A stretch of DNA of 64,000 nucleotides from Symbiodinium kawagutii (GCA_009767595.1 VSDK01009478.1:114168-178167), one strand, 5' to 3'; counted from the stretch's first letter, positions 32,061-43,494 are shown. Notes: generated from the sequence alone by a model not told the origin. Numbers and translations: made by a program.

Positions 32061-32336
32061 CAAAGGACGGGCGAGAGAGATCAAAGGAAGCCAGCCCGTG
32101 CCCGATGTGCTGTCCTTCTGCGGCATAGCCCAGGGGAAAGACTTTCGGTTGTAGCCGGTATGGATACCATCCCGCACTTGGTTGAACTTGGATTCGTATC
32201 GACGAAGTGCTTCCTGCTCCTGGGACACGGGCTCAGTCCAGTTTTCAATAAATCAGTAGCCATCACGGAATGTCCATGAAATCATAGAAATGAACGGTTT
32301 GGTTTGAATGATAGGCTTCCCAACCCTGGCATTGCC

Positions 32337-32960
32337 ACTTTGAACAAGTCACATCTGGAGTGATCTTCTCCGTCTTCTCATCGCTTTCTTGAGCCTCAGC
32401 CTCCGCCACCTGGCTGATTGAGTCAGTGGTTGTTTGGTGCAACTTCGTCCAGGTCTCATCACAGATTCTGTGAGAAAAGGCCGCAGCTAGGCTAGTTGAA
32501 TGCTTGCGTAATGACATGTAACACAGCGAAAGAGCCCTGCGAAATCACTTCGACGGCCTCAATGGCCTTGGGGCTCTCAGATTCACTTTCTGATCTCGTA
32601 CTGCCTTCAGCTGTGGAATGGGTTGCAGACTCCTCAAGCTCGTGGCCAAAGCACTTCCAATTGGCGGCTGGACTGCTGGATCACCGATGTCTCTGCCATC
32701 GATTTGATGACGGTTAATTGATTGCTAACTGGTGGAGTAATGGTGGAATCCTGGAATAATGTTGACTGCTGGTTGAAGTTGGTGTCCTAAGAGTGCTAAA
32801 TTTGCCTTGACCAATTCCTTCGGTCCTCGGCAGGAACTGCAGTGGCCTTCACCAAGAGATCCTTGCCCTTCAGATTCATGGTGACCCAGCCCTGACCAGG
32901 CGAGGACTCTGAGAGACAGCCCATGGAGCTGGTTGGAAGAGGCATGAACAGGCGGAAGAC
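32337..32960 (-). CDS. gene with SH3-like 'GWV' module and acidic tail
   Basis: Exon 32847-32960 (38 codons; acceptor TTTCACAAAG, GC donor) reads VFRLFMPLPTSSMGCLSESS then GQGWVTMNLKGKDLLVK. This resembles the second half of an SH3-like module I recall from many dinoflagellate proteins. Exon 32558-32632 (25 codons) is acidic and Ser-rich (STRSESESESPKAIE). Exon about 32337-32467 continues with VAEAEAQESDEKTEK. The first half of the module and the start codon are not found in the 155 bp before the neighbouring gene's stop. The 5' part may therefore lie further upstream or be lost. Confidence 0.55.
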
Positions 32961-33114
32961 CTTTGTGAAATGAGGGTATCCACAGCAAGGAATACTACGC
33001 AAGATGGCGCTTGTTTCCTAATTCAAACAATGACAATTTTGACGCTTGGAGGGGAACACCCATCGCTGTGGATAGCCTCATTTATCATCCACTGATGGAG
33101 GCAGAACAACTTTT

Positions 33115-35244
33115 TCAGAGTCCAAAGATGCGACGCAAAAACCCTCCCTGCGGGCTTTCTGATGCTGCACTGCTAGATGCCATGGACGCTCTCAATCGCT
33201 CACGGGCATCGCCAGCCATATGACCCGTTGGTTCTCCTGGCGTTTCTTTCACTTGTTGTGTTCCTTGCACTCCTTGAGCTTCAAGCAAAGACTTGAGAAT
33301 TGGTGGACAGATTGGGTCTCCGTGAATCTCCTGTAACACCGCTAAACAAAGACGCGCATCTTTGTGATCTTCAGCAGTGATACTTTGAACCACGACATCC
33401 AACACCTGCAAAGTGGATGGAGGTGGTGAAGGTGCTCCCTTGCCAATGCAAAAGGTGCGCATGCAGGTCACAAAAATGTGTGCCTGTTGCAATGGCAGCA
33501 GTTCTGTCTTTGTTTCCTTCCATACGCTGGCCCATGCCTGACACAAGGCATCTAGTAGCTGCACGCCGGACAGGACCATTCTTCGACGAAGTGGATCTGA
33601 ATCATCTCCATAGCGACAAACTTGTGCAAAGGCTGAAAGCGCCAAGAAAGCAGCATCACTTTGTGAGTTGTTTGGACACAATAGATCCTGAGCTGTTTGT
33701 GATAACACTTCAAAACTCTGTGCCAGCAAGGATGTGTCATCTTGATCCTGGGCACCATCCTTGGGAGTTAGCGGGGCGACTCGCATATAAAGCCCGGCCA
33801 TAGCAGATAGGGTCAGTGCCACCTCAGGTAGTTCTTCAGGTTGTAACGTCATTGAAGCCTTGGCTACTGCAGCTGCACTGGCAGGCAACAGATCTGGGCG
33901 CTCCAGGTGGACAGTCGTTAGGAGCTTCGCTGCTTTCCGGATAGCCGTTGCAGAGTCCATGCGTTGGCTGAGTTCCTGCACAGCAAAGTCGAAAAAAGGC
34001 GGGCATGCAACATGTCCACCCTTCGATTCGACCCACTCCATGATGGAGATCAAACGCAAAGTGGACCCAGTGGACCAAGTGGACTCAGTGGACTCAGTGG
34101 ACTCAGTGGACTCTTGGGATCTCGGTAACTTTTGCAAGCCTTCCAGGGCTAAATATCTCAGGAGCTTTGTCCAAGCTTCTTTACCCTCCAACTGCAACAG
34201 TGGTGCTGCAACTTCAAAGAAAGGCAGATCGTCATCTTGGCATGCCAGCAGTATGTCCTCTGCTGAAGGAGATATGACTTCTGCGACAAAACTGACAGCC
34301 TCTGAGCTCTCTTGCGGTAAACTTGCGGCTATCCGAACCAACCCAGACAAACACATCCCCACAGTGTCAGGCGTGCCATCTCGGAAGCTCCTCTGTACCT
34401 CGGACGCAAGAATGGGAAAAGTCTCGAGCAAGCATTCAGAGACTTGCTGTCTCTGATGCCCCTGGACTCCTCCCATCAACTCTGCGATTGCACGAGAAAA
34501 GTCCAATAACGAACGAAATGATCGCAACTCAGAACACCGACCACGAGCTGCTGTGGCAACGGCTGCTGCTGCATCCGGCAGAAGCACCGGTGAGCGCGCC
34601 AAACCCACAACCGCATTGCAAAGATCTTGGGCACTCAAGGCGTGCAAAGCCTGGCCTTTGTTCAGAAGGCCTTTTTGAAGTGCCACTTGGAGATCTCCAC
34701 TGCCGTCGCTGCCATTGCCATCGCTACCAGAACTCTTGGTGGCAGCGAGTCGGGCCAATGCCGCTGTCAACTCGTGGGCTTCAAGCACTTCAGCCGCAGC
34801 CGAGGCTCGCGAAGCAAGAAATGCTGTGCCATCTGCGCATCCAAGTCCTTCAATAGCAATGTATGCAGCCAGTGCCTCAAGGAGCATCTTTCAAGTTTTT
34901 TTGTCTAGAAGTTCAGTTCAATCCTGGCAACATGAAACCCCACCAGCAAAAAAGTAGAAACCGTACAAAGAACCGTATGTTTCAACACCCGCCTCCCTGG
35001 CCTGTGCTTTAGAGCTTCCATTGAGTCTTTGCTTCAGCACTTCCTGATACGCCGCAGTAAACCTCTGCACTGATCTGGCATCAGCACCGCTTCCCAGACG
35101 GCTCACAGCCATGGCAATCTCCGTGGCTCGATCCGCATGTCGTGGCAGCAACTCCGTTGCTTCGTTCAGCACCGCCACCGGAGCTCGCAGGTCCCGCAGC
35201 CGAGCAGCGCGCTTCAAAAAAGCATCCAAGCTGCAGCTTCCCAT
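33115..35244 (-). CDS. 671-residue helical-repeat-like protein
   Basis: Exon 1 (35002-35244, 81 codons, ATG at 35242-35244) and exon 2 (33115-34887, 590 codons plus TGA) join in phase 0 across a 114-bp GC-AG intron. The protein is almost all alpha-helical, Leu/Ala-rich, with short repeated helix pairs (LSAQDLCNAVVGLARSPVLL; SLLDFSRAIAELMGG; VALTLSAMAGLYMRV-like), as in armadillo- or RAP/FAST-type organellar RNA-binding proteins. No RAP domain or catalytic motif is visible. The tail (ESPQGGFLRRIFGL) is basic. A Ser-Thr-Glu repeat in the middle comes from tandem 9-bp units at 34065-34115. Function is unknown; an organelle RNA role is inference only. Confidence 0.75.
34888..35001 (-). other. GC-AG intron
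   Basis: Donor GCACAG|GCCAGG, acceptor CTTGAAAG|ATG. The intron contains in-frame stops and its removal joins SSKAQ to MLLEAL. Confidence 0.7.
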
Positions 35245-35260
35245 GACACTGAAGAACCTC

Positions 35261-35268
35261 CTAAAAAA
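35261..35268 (-). promoter_or_regulatory. possible spliced-leader acceptor
   Basis: TTTTTTAG lies 16 bases before the ATG at 35244. Dinoflagellate mRNAs receive a trans-spliced leader at such AG sites; a cis-acceptor for an upstream exon is the alternative. Confidence 0.35.
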
Positions 35269-35555
35269 TTGATGTCTGAGATTGATGTTTGGATGTTTGT
35301 GTGATTTGACTCCAGATCCTGCCGCAGGTTTACAATCCACAAAGCTGTTCTTTCCATGGTTTGTTGCTTGCACCCTTCAGCATTCAAACATAACCATATC
35401 AGGGCTTTTTGTGGGTATGGGTATGATTAGGCTCCTTATCTTAAGAGCACGCTGCACCAAGAGTCATTCTGTCAGACCTGCCGATTGTGTACACTAAGTG
35501 TGCATTGATATCATGGCTGGAGCAAACGACAGGTCAATTTGAGTGAAGGGCCCTG

Positions 35556-37165
35556 TCAAAGACTTGCACAGTGAGCGTTTGCAGATCCAAATTTACCGTC
35601 ACCAGTCACACAGTCACTACATGTCACCTTAGAAGGACCGTCGCCCTGCACAAGCTCATACAATAGGCGGCCCTCGTGGCACTCTAGGCCTTTAACCTCA
35701 GAGGGAGATGAACACCAAGAAAAGGAAAGAAATACTCCAAAGTGAAAGCTGCTCAAGCACACACAAGGACGTACAAGGACACACAAGGACAAAAGAGGAT
35801 GGATTTGGTGAGTTCCACAAGTTCGGAAGAACTCCAAGCCCCAGGCCACTGCCCCGGTAGAGAGCCGGGCCACCGCATCTGAGCCAAGCTCACGCTCTGA
35901 ACGCACGATGATGCCACCTGAATCATGAGAAAGGCAGAGAGAGAGAGAGAGAAGAAAAAAAATAGAATATAGAGAGTAGAGTAGAATGAGAAAAAGAAGA
36001 GAATAAAAGAGAGGAGAATAGAGTAGAAATGAAAAGAATAGAATAGAATGGAATAGAATAGAATAGAATAAAATCGAATAGAATAGAATAGAGTAGAGCA
36101 GAATAGAATAGAATAGAATAGAATAGAGCAGAATAGAATAGAATAGAATAGAATAGAATAGAATAGTATTCTATAGAATAGAACAAAGTAGAATAGGATA
36201 GGATAGAATAGAATAGAATAGAGTAGAGTAGAATAGAATAGAATAGAATAGAATGGAATCGAATGGAATAGAATAGAATAGAATAGACTGGAATCGAATG
36301 GGATAGAATGGAATCGAATGAAATAGAATAGAATAGAATGGAATCGAATGGAATAGAATAGAATCGAATAGAATCGAATGGAATAGAATAGAATCGAATA
36401 GAATAGAGTAGAATAGAATAGAGTAGAGTAGAGTAGAATAGAATAGAATAAAACAAAGTCGAATAGAATAGAATAGCATGGAATCGAATGGAATAGACTA
36501 GAATAGAATAGAATGGAATAGACTAGAATAGAGTAGGACAGAGAGACAGACAGAGAGAGAGAGAAGGAAATATACATATACTTAGCAAACATCGTTCACA
36601 AACTCTGATTCTGGCTCTGTGACAAACCCACTGCCTCTGTCAGCACCGCCCACTACTCTCCAAAGCCCCAACTCACCTCAAGGAGAAGAGGTCGGGTGTT
36701 CTTCCTTTCCGTGATTTTCTGCAAGAAAAACGGGACCTCTGTTTCTGTTGGAACATCTAACACGATCACGGTGGAGCTTTACTGTATTACTCTGTATTAC
36801 TACAAGGGGCTGAATGATACTCAAGGTTGCCAGCCGACCCACTCAGCCGTACCGGCGAGTTTGCTTCCAAGAGGCTCATGGCGTCTATGACCGTGCGCCT
36901 ACTTGCTAAAATGCTCAGGCGATTTGAGCCGGAGACGGCTAGTTTGATGGACAAGACTAGACTGTTTCGGCACATGTGTCCTTTGAATCTCTTTGACTCC
37001 CTTTGAATCCCTTTGAACCTCGGAGCCTTTAAGATTCTCAGGTTGATGATCCCAAATTTTGAGGTAATCACCAGTCCTCCATGGAACATACCTCATGCCT
37101 TCCACTTTGACCCACTGGATCTGAGACAAAGTCCCTCTCAGAATGGCCTCCCTGGTGGTGGTGTG
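35556..37165 (-). CDS. gene with complete SH3-like module
   Basis: Exons 36635-36676 (LGLWRVVGGADRG), 35847-35917 (GIIVRSERELGSDAVARLST) and 35628-35696 (VKGLECHEGRLLYELVQGDG) join in phase (1 then 0) through GC-AG introns. Together they rebuild a module I recall from dinoflagellate proteins: W-VVGGADKGGI-VR, RLSTGA, GRL-YEL, GDGP. An upstream exon near 37090-37165 (LRGTLSQIQWVKVEGMR, then GAG|GTATG) is likely. After GDGPSK the frame can read on to TGA at 35556 or splice at AAG|GTGACA; the expected GWV end is not next to it. Start not found. Function unknown. Confidence 0.6.
35918..36634 (-). other. 717-bp GC-AG intron filled by satellite
   Basis: Donor GACAGAG|GCAGTG and acceptor GATTCAG|GTGGC flank the GAATA repeat. 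Removal restores GGADRG|GIIVR. Confidence 0.65.
35936..36572. repeat. GAATA pentanucleotide satellite
   Basis: More than 100 units of GAATA with GAGTA, GAATG and GAATC variants, edged by AG runs. The long minus-strand ORFs (Tyr-Ser-Ile-Leu-Phe repeats) are translations of the repeat. Confidence 0.97.
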
Positions 37166-37624
37166 CGCAGCACAGCTGGATGGCTACCCTGCCACGGAGT
37201 TGCCACTGCAGTAAGCCAGTGCCAAGTTGCTGCAGTCTGCGACAATTCTTGAGTAAAAGAGCAAAATCTGCTGATATTTCAACGAAATTATACCTGGTAT
37301 ATGTGGCGTCATTCCCAAAAAACATTTATGAACTTAAACACTAGCACAATGTTTTTACATGTTTTCACACAGTCTACGTTCTTTCCCCAATCAACATAAC
37401 GACATGTTGGAGTCGGTTTTCATGAACGGCGCCAACAAACTGTGCTGCTCCTGGTGCGATTCAAAGGATCCACAGGGCTCCTCCCCAAGCTTGAAACAAG
37501 CTCGTCAACAGCCACAGCACAACGGGTCGCCAGTCTACCAGACTTTGCGGCTGGTCAAGCGGAATCACTCTGAGATCTGCCATGGAGATCAATCAAAAAA
37601 TGCACAAAACATGCTGAAAATGTA

Positions 37625-37755
37625 AACACTCGTCCTGCAAGGGCGACGGTGGCAACCTTTGGCCACCCATTCAATTCGTAACCTCGTTTCACAAGCTGCG
37701 GATGAGGAGATGTTGGGTCCTTCACCAACCGCACTTTGCACAGAACTAGACAAAC
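37625..37755 (-). CDS. probable exon, unknown protein
   Basis: The frame LCKVRLVKDPTSPHPQLVKR followed by GYELNGWPKV looks strongly coding. It follows a TTTGTCTAG acceptor and continues to about 37625. Neighbouring exons are unclear; the minus frame near 37430-37520 (VDELVSSLGRSPVDPLNRTR) may belong to it. Confidence 0.4.
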
Positions 37756-37799
37756 TTTAAATATTGAACGGAGGCACAGTATATACAACATGATAATCA

Positions 37800-38537
37800 T
37801 ACAACTTGATACACCTGCCTAAAAACATGACACAAAGCCTCTTTGAGAGGGGAGCCCGAAGTGAGAGGATTGATCTTCACTTTGTCACGGATCCCTGCTG
37901 CGAGAGGCCCGAATCATTCTTCGATGCGACCCCAACGTAGGGAACCTTCGGGGACTTCATTTGCATCATGTATTTAACTCACGAAAGCACCTGGATGATT
38001 ATGGATGCGTATGTCGTACATGCAAGCCGCGAGTTTTCTTCCCCGGTAGAATTTTGCTTGTATGCTCTGTAAGCTGCATGAGGGGAAGTGATCGTGCCTT
38101 GGAAACGCCATGGCAACCTGCGCAAAGACACTAGTTCCCTATCAGCTCAGCATGTTGCAGTTGCAGTGCAAAACTTTGAAAGTTCATTGCAAATGTCCAT
38201 CAAGTAGAAAAAACAAAGTCCTCTTCCACTTCTCATGTAATCCAGGACATCTCTGACACACTGGGCACTGGGCAATTACTTTTTTGGCTTCCCACAGAAT
38301 GAGACCGTGCCATGGCGTGCCATGGTTGAGCGAAACCCGGAATAAAACACTGGACTGAAAAGTTGAAATGGATCGTCCAACTCACTTTGTGGGTTGCATT
38401 ATGTACCATCCAATTCTCTTCAACCAAAAACTTGTTTTTTCTGTAACCATCCTTCACCAGTCCAAGGCAAATGCAAAGCCCAAGCCAAACAGTTCCCTTC
38501 AACTGTCTCTCGTCTTGGGCTTTGCAACGCTTCAGTT
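37800..38537. other. no gene supported
   Basis: Contains minus-strand ORF 38233-38502 with a possible signal-like start (MKGTVWLGLCICLGLV), overlapped by equal plus-strand ORFs. It may be 3' UTR of the gene to its right. Confidence 0.3.
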
Positions 38538-39667
38538 TCAGAGCACTTCGCCCAACTCAGCTGGGCGTTCCATACCAAGATAAACTTTAGCATCACTCAG
38601 TGTGTTGATCTTGGAGTCTCTGTTGATCTTCTCCAACTTCTCCACTTTGCCTCCCTTTTCATCCACAATGGACACGTTCACTATGTTCACTCTGACCTTT
38701 TTCTCTGGTGTATCTGCCAAGAGTGTCTGTGCTTTGCGCTTTGGCCTATCTGGAGTATCTGCTGGTAGATCTACTGGTGGATCTGCAGCTCGAGTGGGTG
38801 GGCTGAGCGGAGCATCCGGGGTGGTGCTGAGCCCCATTGCCACAGCTGCCTCTTCATCTGCTGAAAAGCTCTCCATGAGGCTGTCCACTCCATCTACTCT
38901 GTCCACCACCATCTCAAGATCTTCCCAGTCCTGAAACAGTGATAACAAAAGTCTAGTCTCAACGTCACAACACCCTGATCTCCCATGAAGTGAAACACTT
39001 TATTCCGGATTGATTGATGATTTCCACTGGTCAATGGTGGTTGCTACTCTCTGTCAATCGCTTCCTCTCGTGTCTTGTCGCCGGCCTCCATGTTTTCCAG
39101 GCCGAAGTCGAGGCCCAGATCTCGGGCAGCCTCTTCGTCGGCCTCAAAGTCTATGACAGGCTTCGTCGGTAGCATGTAACTGCGGATGTCGATCTGTCCA
39201 GGCAAGAGTTTCAAAACCTCTGAATCCGGGCTTTCCTCATCTTCGAAGATGCTCCTGACCAGTGTCAACGAGGATTCTTGATTATTTGATTCGATTCCTA
39301 AAGCCTCACTGTGTTTCAATCGCTCAAGTTTTCAATTGGAGTTGTCTTTGCACTCCATCTTGTTGTCTGGGTGCTGCCATGAAAATTGCCTTCCTTGCAA
39401 CACAAAAAGCCCTGATGACGCAGTTGGAGACTCCGGCCTTTCGGTCTCGAAGAGGCTGGAGCTGGACTCCTCGTCTGAGAAATCCTTCTCGTACCCGGCC
39501 TTCATCACCCCCGGGCTGAAACTTCGCTTTGCAACGCCCATCTGCAAAGTCTTTGACGCCCAGGGCGGCTGCTGCAAACCGAACAGCTGCGGTTCCAAAG
39601 CGGATTTCAGATATAAAGAGATATCTGTATATGTATCTATATATATATATGTATATATACGTATACA

Positions 39668-39739
<72 letters not shown>

Positions 39740-40421
39740 GTATGTAAAAAAACACTCACAAGATCTGTCCCACCGTCATCCGGTTGCATCTCTCGGGCTA
39801 GTCTATCAACGTGATGTATTTTGCCAAAAGCAAAGACTGCATCAGCAGTTCTCAAAGAGATAACTGATCAGGCTGTGATGAGAAGCTGAAATCCAAAACC
39901 CTGCCTGACACGTGATTTTGCTAATCAACATTGGACCGCTGAAGGTCTGCTCAGCCAAAATGTTCGGAAAAAACGCCAGATTCTGATACGATTATGATTC
40001 TGATGCAAACGCTGCTTCATGCAAAGACTGTCCAATTTTGGAAAGAATCAAAGAAAAGTGTCTCCGCAACATACTCAGCAGCAACATGTCGTAATCAGGC
40101 AGCAAACTACATGCTTCTTCACCGATCCTTTTTCTGCCTGATGACTGGAGTCTGCTCCGATTGACGGAAGTTCATCCAGCTCACACTCCAGCAGCTCTAA
40201 ATCACCACTTTCGCAGGAATCAAATCACTAACTCCGAGGCAGAGCACCTCTCACTCTGAGAAGTTGCTCAGCTAGGATTCGGAATTGGCACTCAGGGAGC
40301 TCTCGGCTGTGCTGGACCTTGGTTTGCCAAGACAGCGCACATAGAGCACACGTTCCAGCTCCTCCAACACCCACTGACTTCCTGTCTCTTCCAACACAGC
40401 TGGCATCACAACACTGACTTC
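38538..40421 (-). CDS. acidic multi-exon protein, unknown function
   Basis: Best exons: 39065-39314 (ESPDSEVLKLLPGQIDIRSY, FEADEEAARDLGLDFGLENM) joined by a 134-bp GA-AG intron (38931-39064) to 38538-38930 (DWEDLEMVVDRVDGVDSLME, PKRKAQTLLADTPEKKVRVN; stop TGA). Upstream, about 39395-39607 reads EKDFSDEESSSSLFETERPE in the same frame and can be joined by a short GC-AG intron in phase 2. Further candidates are about 39766-39860 (DRLAREMQPDDGGTDL before GTGAGT) and 40280-40421 (VVMPAVLEETGSQWVLEELE). The protein is acidic, Ser/Pro-rich and repeats a DEEAA-LGL motif, so it is probably largely disordered. A (TA)n tract sits in one intron. Confidence 0.55.
39640..39736. repeat. TA dinucleotide microsatellite
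   Basis: About 30 perfect TA units plus ATAC variants, inside a probable intron. Confidence 0.95.
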
Positions 40422-40638
40422 CTTGCTTCATTGTTTGGTTGCAAACGAAATTATTCAACAAACACGTCTGCTACAAGCCAGACATGCTTGGGGCAAGCTC
40501 AAAGCAAATTTGATCACATCACTCATAAGAAGCAGAAAGCATTCTTACTTGGCATCGGTCGTTTTCTGGAGGAAGGTGGCAATTCAAGTTGATAATTACT
40601 TTGATTTACAGTAGATGCGATATTCTGCAAACAAGAAC

Positions 40639-42078
40639 CTACTGTTTCAGCCGCACTAGACTTTTTCTCTGCCTCGCAAGCGGACTGTTCACCTTGTCAC
40701 GGATTGCTCGCTTTTTGCGGCATTTGCTGCTTGATGGTGTAGATGCTGTGCTTTTTCCACCTGAAGTGCTTGTTGATTCTTTCCTGATGGGTGCCCGCTT
40801 CTGGTTATGACTGCGACTGCAACCCTCTGAAAACGAATGTGCCTTCCGCAGTTTCCCCTTACGAGACCACTTTGGGTCAGCAGCCTGCAATGCTTCCACG
40901 ACATTTTCAAATTCCTCAGCAATTGCACAGGTCAACGCGGTGGAGCCATCCATTCGATGTTTATTGATATCTGCACCGGCATCAAGAAGAATCCTGACAA
41001 CGTCAATATGGCCCTCTGCAGCAGCACAAAGCAAAGGTGTCGAACCATCACAGCGTGCCTCCTCTTTGTCTGCCCCTGCTTCAACCAACACTCGCACCAG
41101 TTCACAATGTCCTTCCTCTGCTGCGCGCAATAAAGGTGTTGAACCGTTATCGGATGACTTGTTAATATCTGCACTTGCCTCTAAGAGCAATCGTGCGAGT
41201 TCCATGTGACCATCCATAGAGGCAAAGAGCAAAGGTGTGTCACCATCTTTCCCTCCTTTGTTTATGTCTGCTCCAGCATGTACCAGGAAGCGTGCTACGT
41301 CAACATTGTTCTCGAACACCGCAAAATGCAAAGAAGCAAAGCCATTATTCCGTTGGAGATTCATGTCTGCACCTGCATGCACCAGACATTGTACCACTTC
41401 CAGATGGTCAGAAGCAGCCGCAGACAGCAAAGGAGTAGCACCGTCCGCTCTCTGCAAATCTTTGTCCGCGCCAGCTTCAAGCAAGAACTTAACCACTTCA
41501 AGGTGGTTTCCAGATGCGGCACAAAACAATGCTGTGGAGCCGTCGTCTTTGGATTCGTCCTTGGCAGCACCAGCTTCAATCAAATATCGCACGACATCCA
41601 GTCGACCGCGTTCTGCAGCCACAAGCAGAGGTGTTCCATAAATTCCTGCTTGGTTTGCGTCCGCATGTGCTTCAACCAGCAAACGAACCATGTCTAAATG
41701 ACCCATACGAGAAGCAGCGTGCAATGGCGCCAACCATTCGCCACATTTGACGTTTGGATCTTGCGATCGCTCCAGAAATCGTTTCGCTTGGAAAAGATCT
41801 CCAGATGCAGCTGCATCCACAAGCTCCCTCGCAAGTTCTTGGCAATAGGGCAAGATTACAAGCTGTAGATCTTCTGTCACTCTCAGGTCAAGCAAAGGCA
41901 TCTCATCTGGAACTTCTTGATCTGCAAGAAGCAGCTTAAGTCGATAAGTTGACACTCCCAATAGAGGCTGCAAGAACTTCTTCACTGCTGTTCCCAGGCC
42001 GACACCTGAAGGAATTTGACGAACAAAGGTTTCATCTAGGTCAGCAATGGTCTCCCCCGAAAGCGTAAGAACCCGCAT
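40639..42078 (-). CDS. ankyrin-repeat protein with ubiquitin-like N-terminus
   Basis: A single 479-codon exon, ATG 42076-42078, stop TAG. Residues 1-77 (MRVLTLSGETIADLDETFVR; YRLKLLLADQEVPDEMPLLD) have the strand and loop pattern of a ubiquitin-like fold. Residues about 82-400 hold eight full 33-residue ankyrin repeats plus end caps, with hallmark GSTPLLCAAAEGHIDVVRIL and LLEAGADKD blocks. The last 75 residues are basic and Ser-rich (RKKRAIRDK) and could be a nuclear signal. Ankyrin repeats bind partner proteins; the target cannot be inferred. The intronless exon, unlike its neighbours, fits a retrocopy or a recently expanded family. Ubiquitin-like plus ankyrin proteins are, from memory, common in Symbiodiniaceae. 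Confidence 0.93.
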   Translation of the reverse strand: MRVLTLSGETIADLDETFVRQIPSGVGLGTAVKKFLQPLLGVSTYRLKLLLADQEVPDEMPLLDLRVTEDLQLVILPYCQELARELVDAAASGDLFQAKRFLERSQDPNVKCGEWLAPLHAASRMGHLDMVRLLVEAHADANQAGIYGTPLLVAAERGRLDVVRYLIEAGAAKDESKDDGSTALFCAASGNHLEVVKFLLEAGADKDLQRADGATPLLSAAASDHLEVVQCLVHAGADMNLQRNNGFASLHFAVFENNVDVARFLVHAGADINKGGKDGDTPLLFASMDGHMELARLLLEASADINKSSDNGSTPLLRAAEEGHCELVRVLVEAGADKEEARCDGSTPLLCAAAEGHIDVVRILLDAGADINKHRMDGSTALTCAIAEEFENVVEALQAADPKWSRKGKLRKAHSFSEGCSRSHNQKRAPIRKESTSTSGGKSTASTPSSSKCRKKRAIRDKVNSPLARQRKSLVRLKQ

Positions 42079-42106
42079 GATGAAGACAAATGGCTTCGTT
42101 TTGATC

Positions 42107-42114
42107 CTGAATGG
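42107..42114 (-). promoter_or_regulatory. possible spliced-leader acceptor
   Basis: CATTCAG|G about 30 bases before the ankyrin gene's ATG is the nearest pyrimidine-AG acceptor. Confidence 0.3.
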
Positions 42115-42264
42115 CTCTACAACTTATGGCCTGCAGTCTAGAGCACCAATCAGCTATCGTCAAATGACACCACCAATTACGAAGTCTGCACTTGAGAGTG
42201 CAAATTTTCTCAATGCACGTAAGAATGAGAAGGAGAGGAAAAATAGGAAGATAGAAAAAACATG

Positions 42265-43140
42265 AAAGAAACACTGAGATCTCAATGCTTGAAGGATCCA
42301 ACTTCAAAGCGCAAGGCGAGATCAAAGCTGAGAGCTTACAGCAACGCATCCCGCACGGTAGCAACTCTGAGATGTCAGCTGCTGACGCTCGTTGGGCTCT
42401 TTGCCAAGCTTGTAGACTTTACCTCAGGGTGACAGTGACAGTGGGTGACAGTGTGCTTTCAGCACATTCCTTCACACCAATGTGCAGGAGGTTCAACTGC
42501 AGGGGTTTTGCTCAAAGAAACTGACATCGGTGACATCAGTTGACTGTTGGAAGTTTTGAAAAGAACAACCTAACGAAAGTAGTTGACTAAGTGTGTATTA
42601 CCAACTTAGCAAACAGTATTACTAGGTGTCATAAACTTCATGAATGCAAACTTTAAATCTACATCTCCCAGACTTCAAAGATCCTCAACTGCTTTCCAAA
42701 GTGACCTGGCTCTTTCCAGAAGGCTCAAAGCTTGCGTTTTCCCCTTGGTTGACATTAAACAAGTGCTTCTCTCTCAAGAGCCACTGTCAGGCTGTCTATG
42801 GCTATCTACTCTCAAGTTGGCACTTTCTACAACCGGAACAAGCCCCACAATGACCATTGGCAATGGTATTGGCCTGAACTTTGAGGAGCAGGGCTGTGTG
42901 TGTGTGCATACACCACATGCCGCATTTAAGCATCATCGCCCCATTTAGGTGGTCAATTGGAAAACAAAGAGTGCTTCAAAAGCTGAAAATAATAAGAAAA
43001 AAAAAGTAAAAATCCCAATAAACTCAAGCCCTATCCGGATACCCATCCTGCGGAAAAAGAGGTGGTCTTCAACACTGCCTGTGTCTCAACATTGCTTATG
43101 ACCCATCTGCGACCCTTCTTGCCCCTACCACATGTCATTC
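42265..43140. other. no gene supported
   Basis: Only short ORFs with no domain or splice support (plus 42285-42524, 42640-42948). Confidence 0.4.
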
Positions 43141-43179
43141 CCACCAAACTGAAACATCTCTTTCACTGAGCCCAATCTA

Positions 43180-43420
43180 GATGCAACCACAACCTTCCGG
43201 AACCGGACATGGATGCTGCACCTGAACCCGACGTGGATGCTGCACCGAAACCCGGCAGAACCCGACCTGGATGCTGCACCGAAACCCGGCTGATCCCAAC
43301 GTGGATGCTGAAGCAGAACCTGCCAGAACCTTCCGGAACCTGAATGGATCTGCGCTGAACCCCGGAACCGGAGGTGGACGCTGCGAACATGCGTGCACCC
43401 AGTCTGGAAGCTGCACCGGA
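43180..43420. repeat. GC-rich minisatellite
   Basis: Imperfect units of about 33-36 bp built on TGGATGCTGCACCGAAACCC. The same phrase recurs about four times. Confidence 0.75.
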
Positions 43421-43494
43421 TTGCACTGGAGCCTGTCTGGGCTGAAGACCCCATGGCAAAAAATGTTTTGCTGTTAGGGAAAAATCCGAACCCA

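Noticed and set aside
35753..36592. 279-codon minus-strand ORF of Tyr-Ser-Ile-Leu-Phe repeats
   Set aside because: Translation of the GAATA satellite, which lies inside an intron.
36675..36775. Minus-strand frame VIVLDVPTETEVPFFLQKIT before a GTGAGT site
   Set aside because: The same TTGAG site works better as the acceptor for the exon encoding LGLWRVVGGADRG; both cannot hold.
40090..40230. Minus-strand stretch ELLECELDELPSIGADSSHQ
   Set aside because: Looks coding, but no acceptor fits its frame, which has stops just upstream, so it was not used in the gene model.
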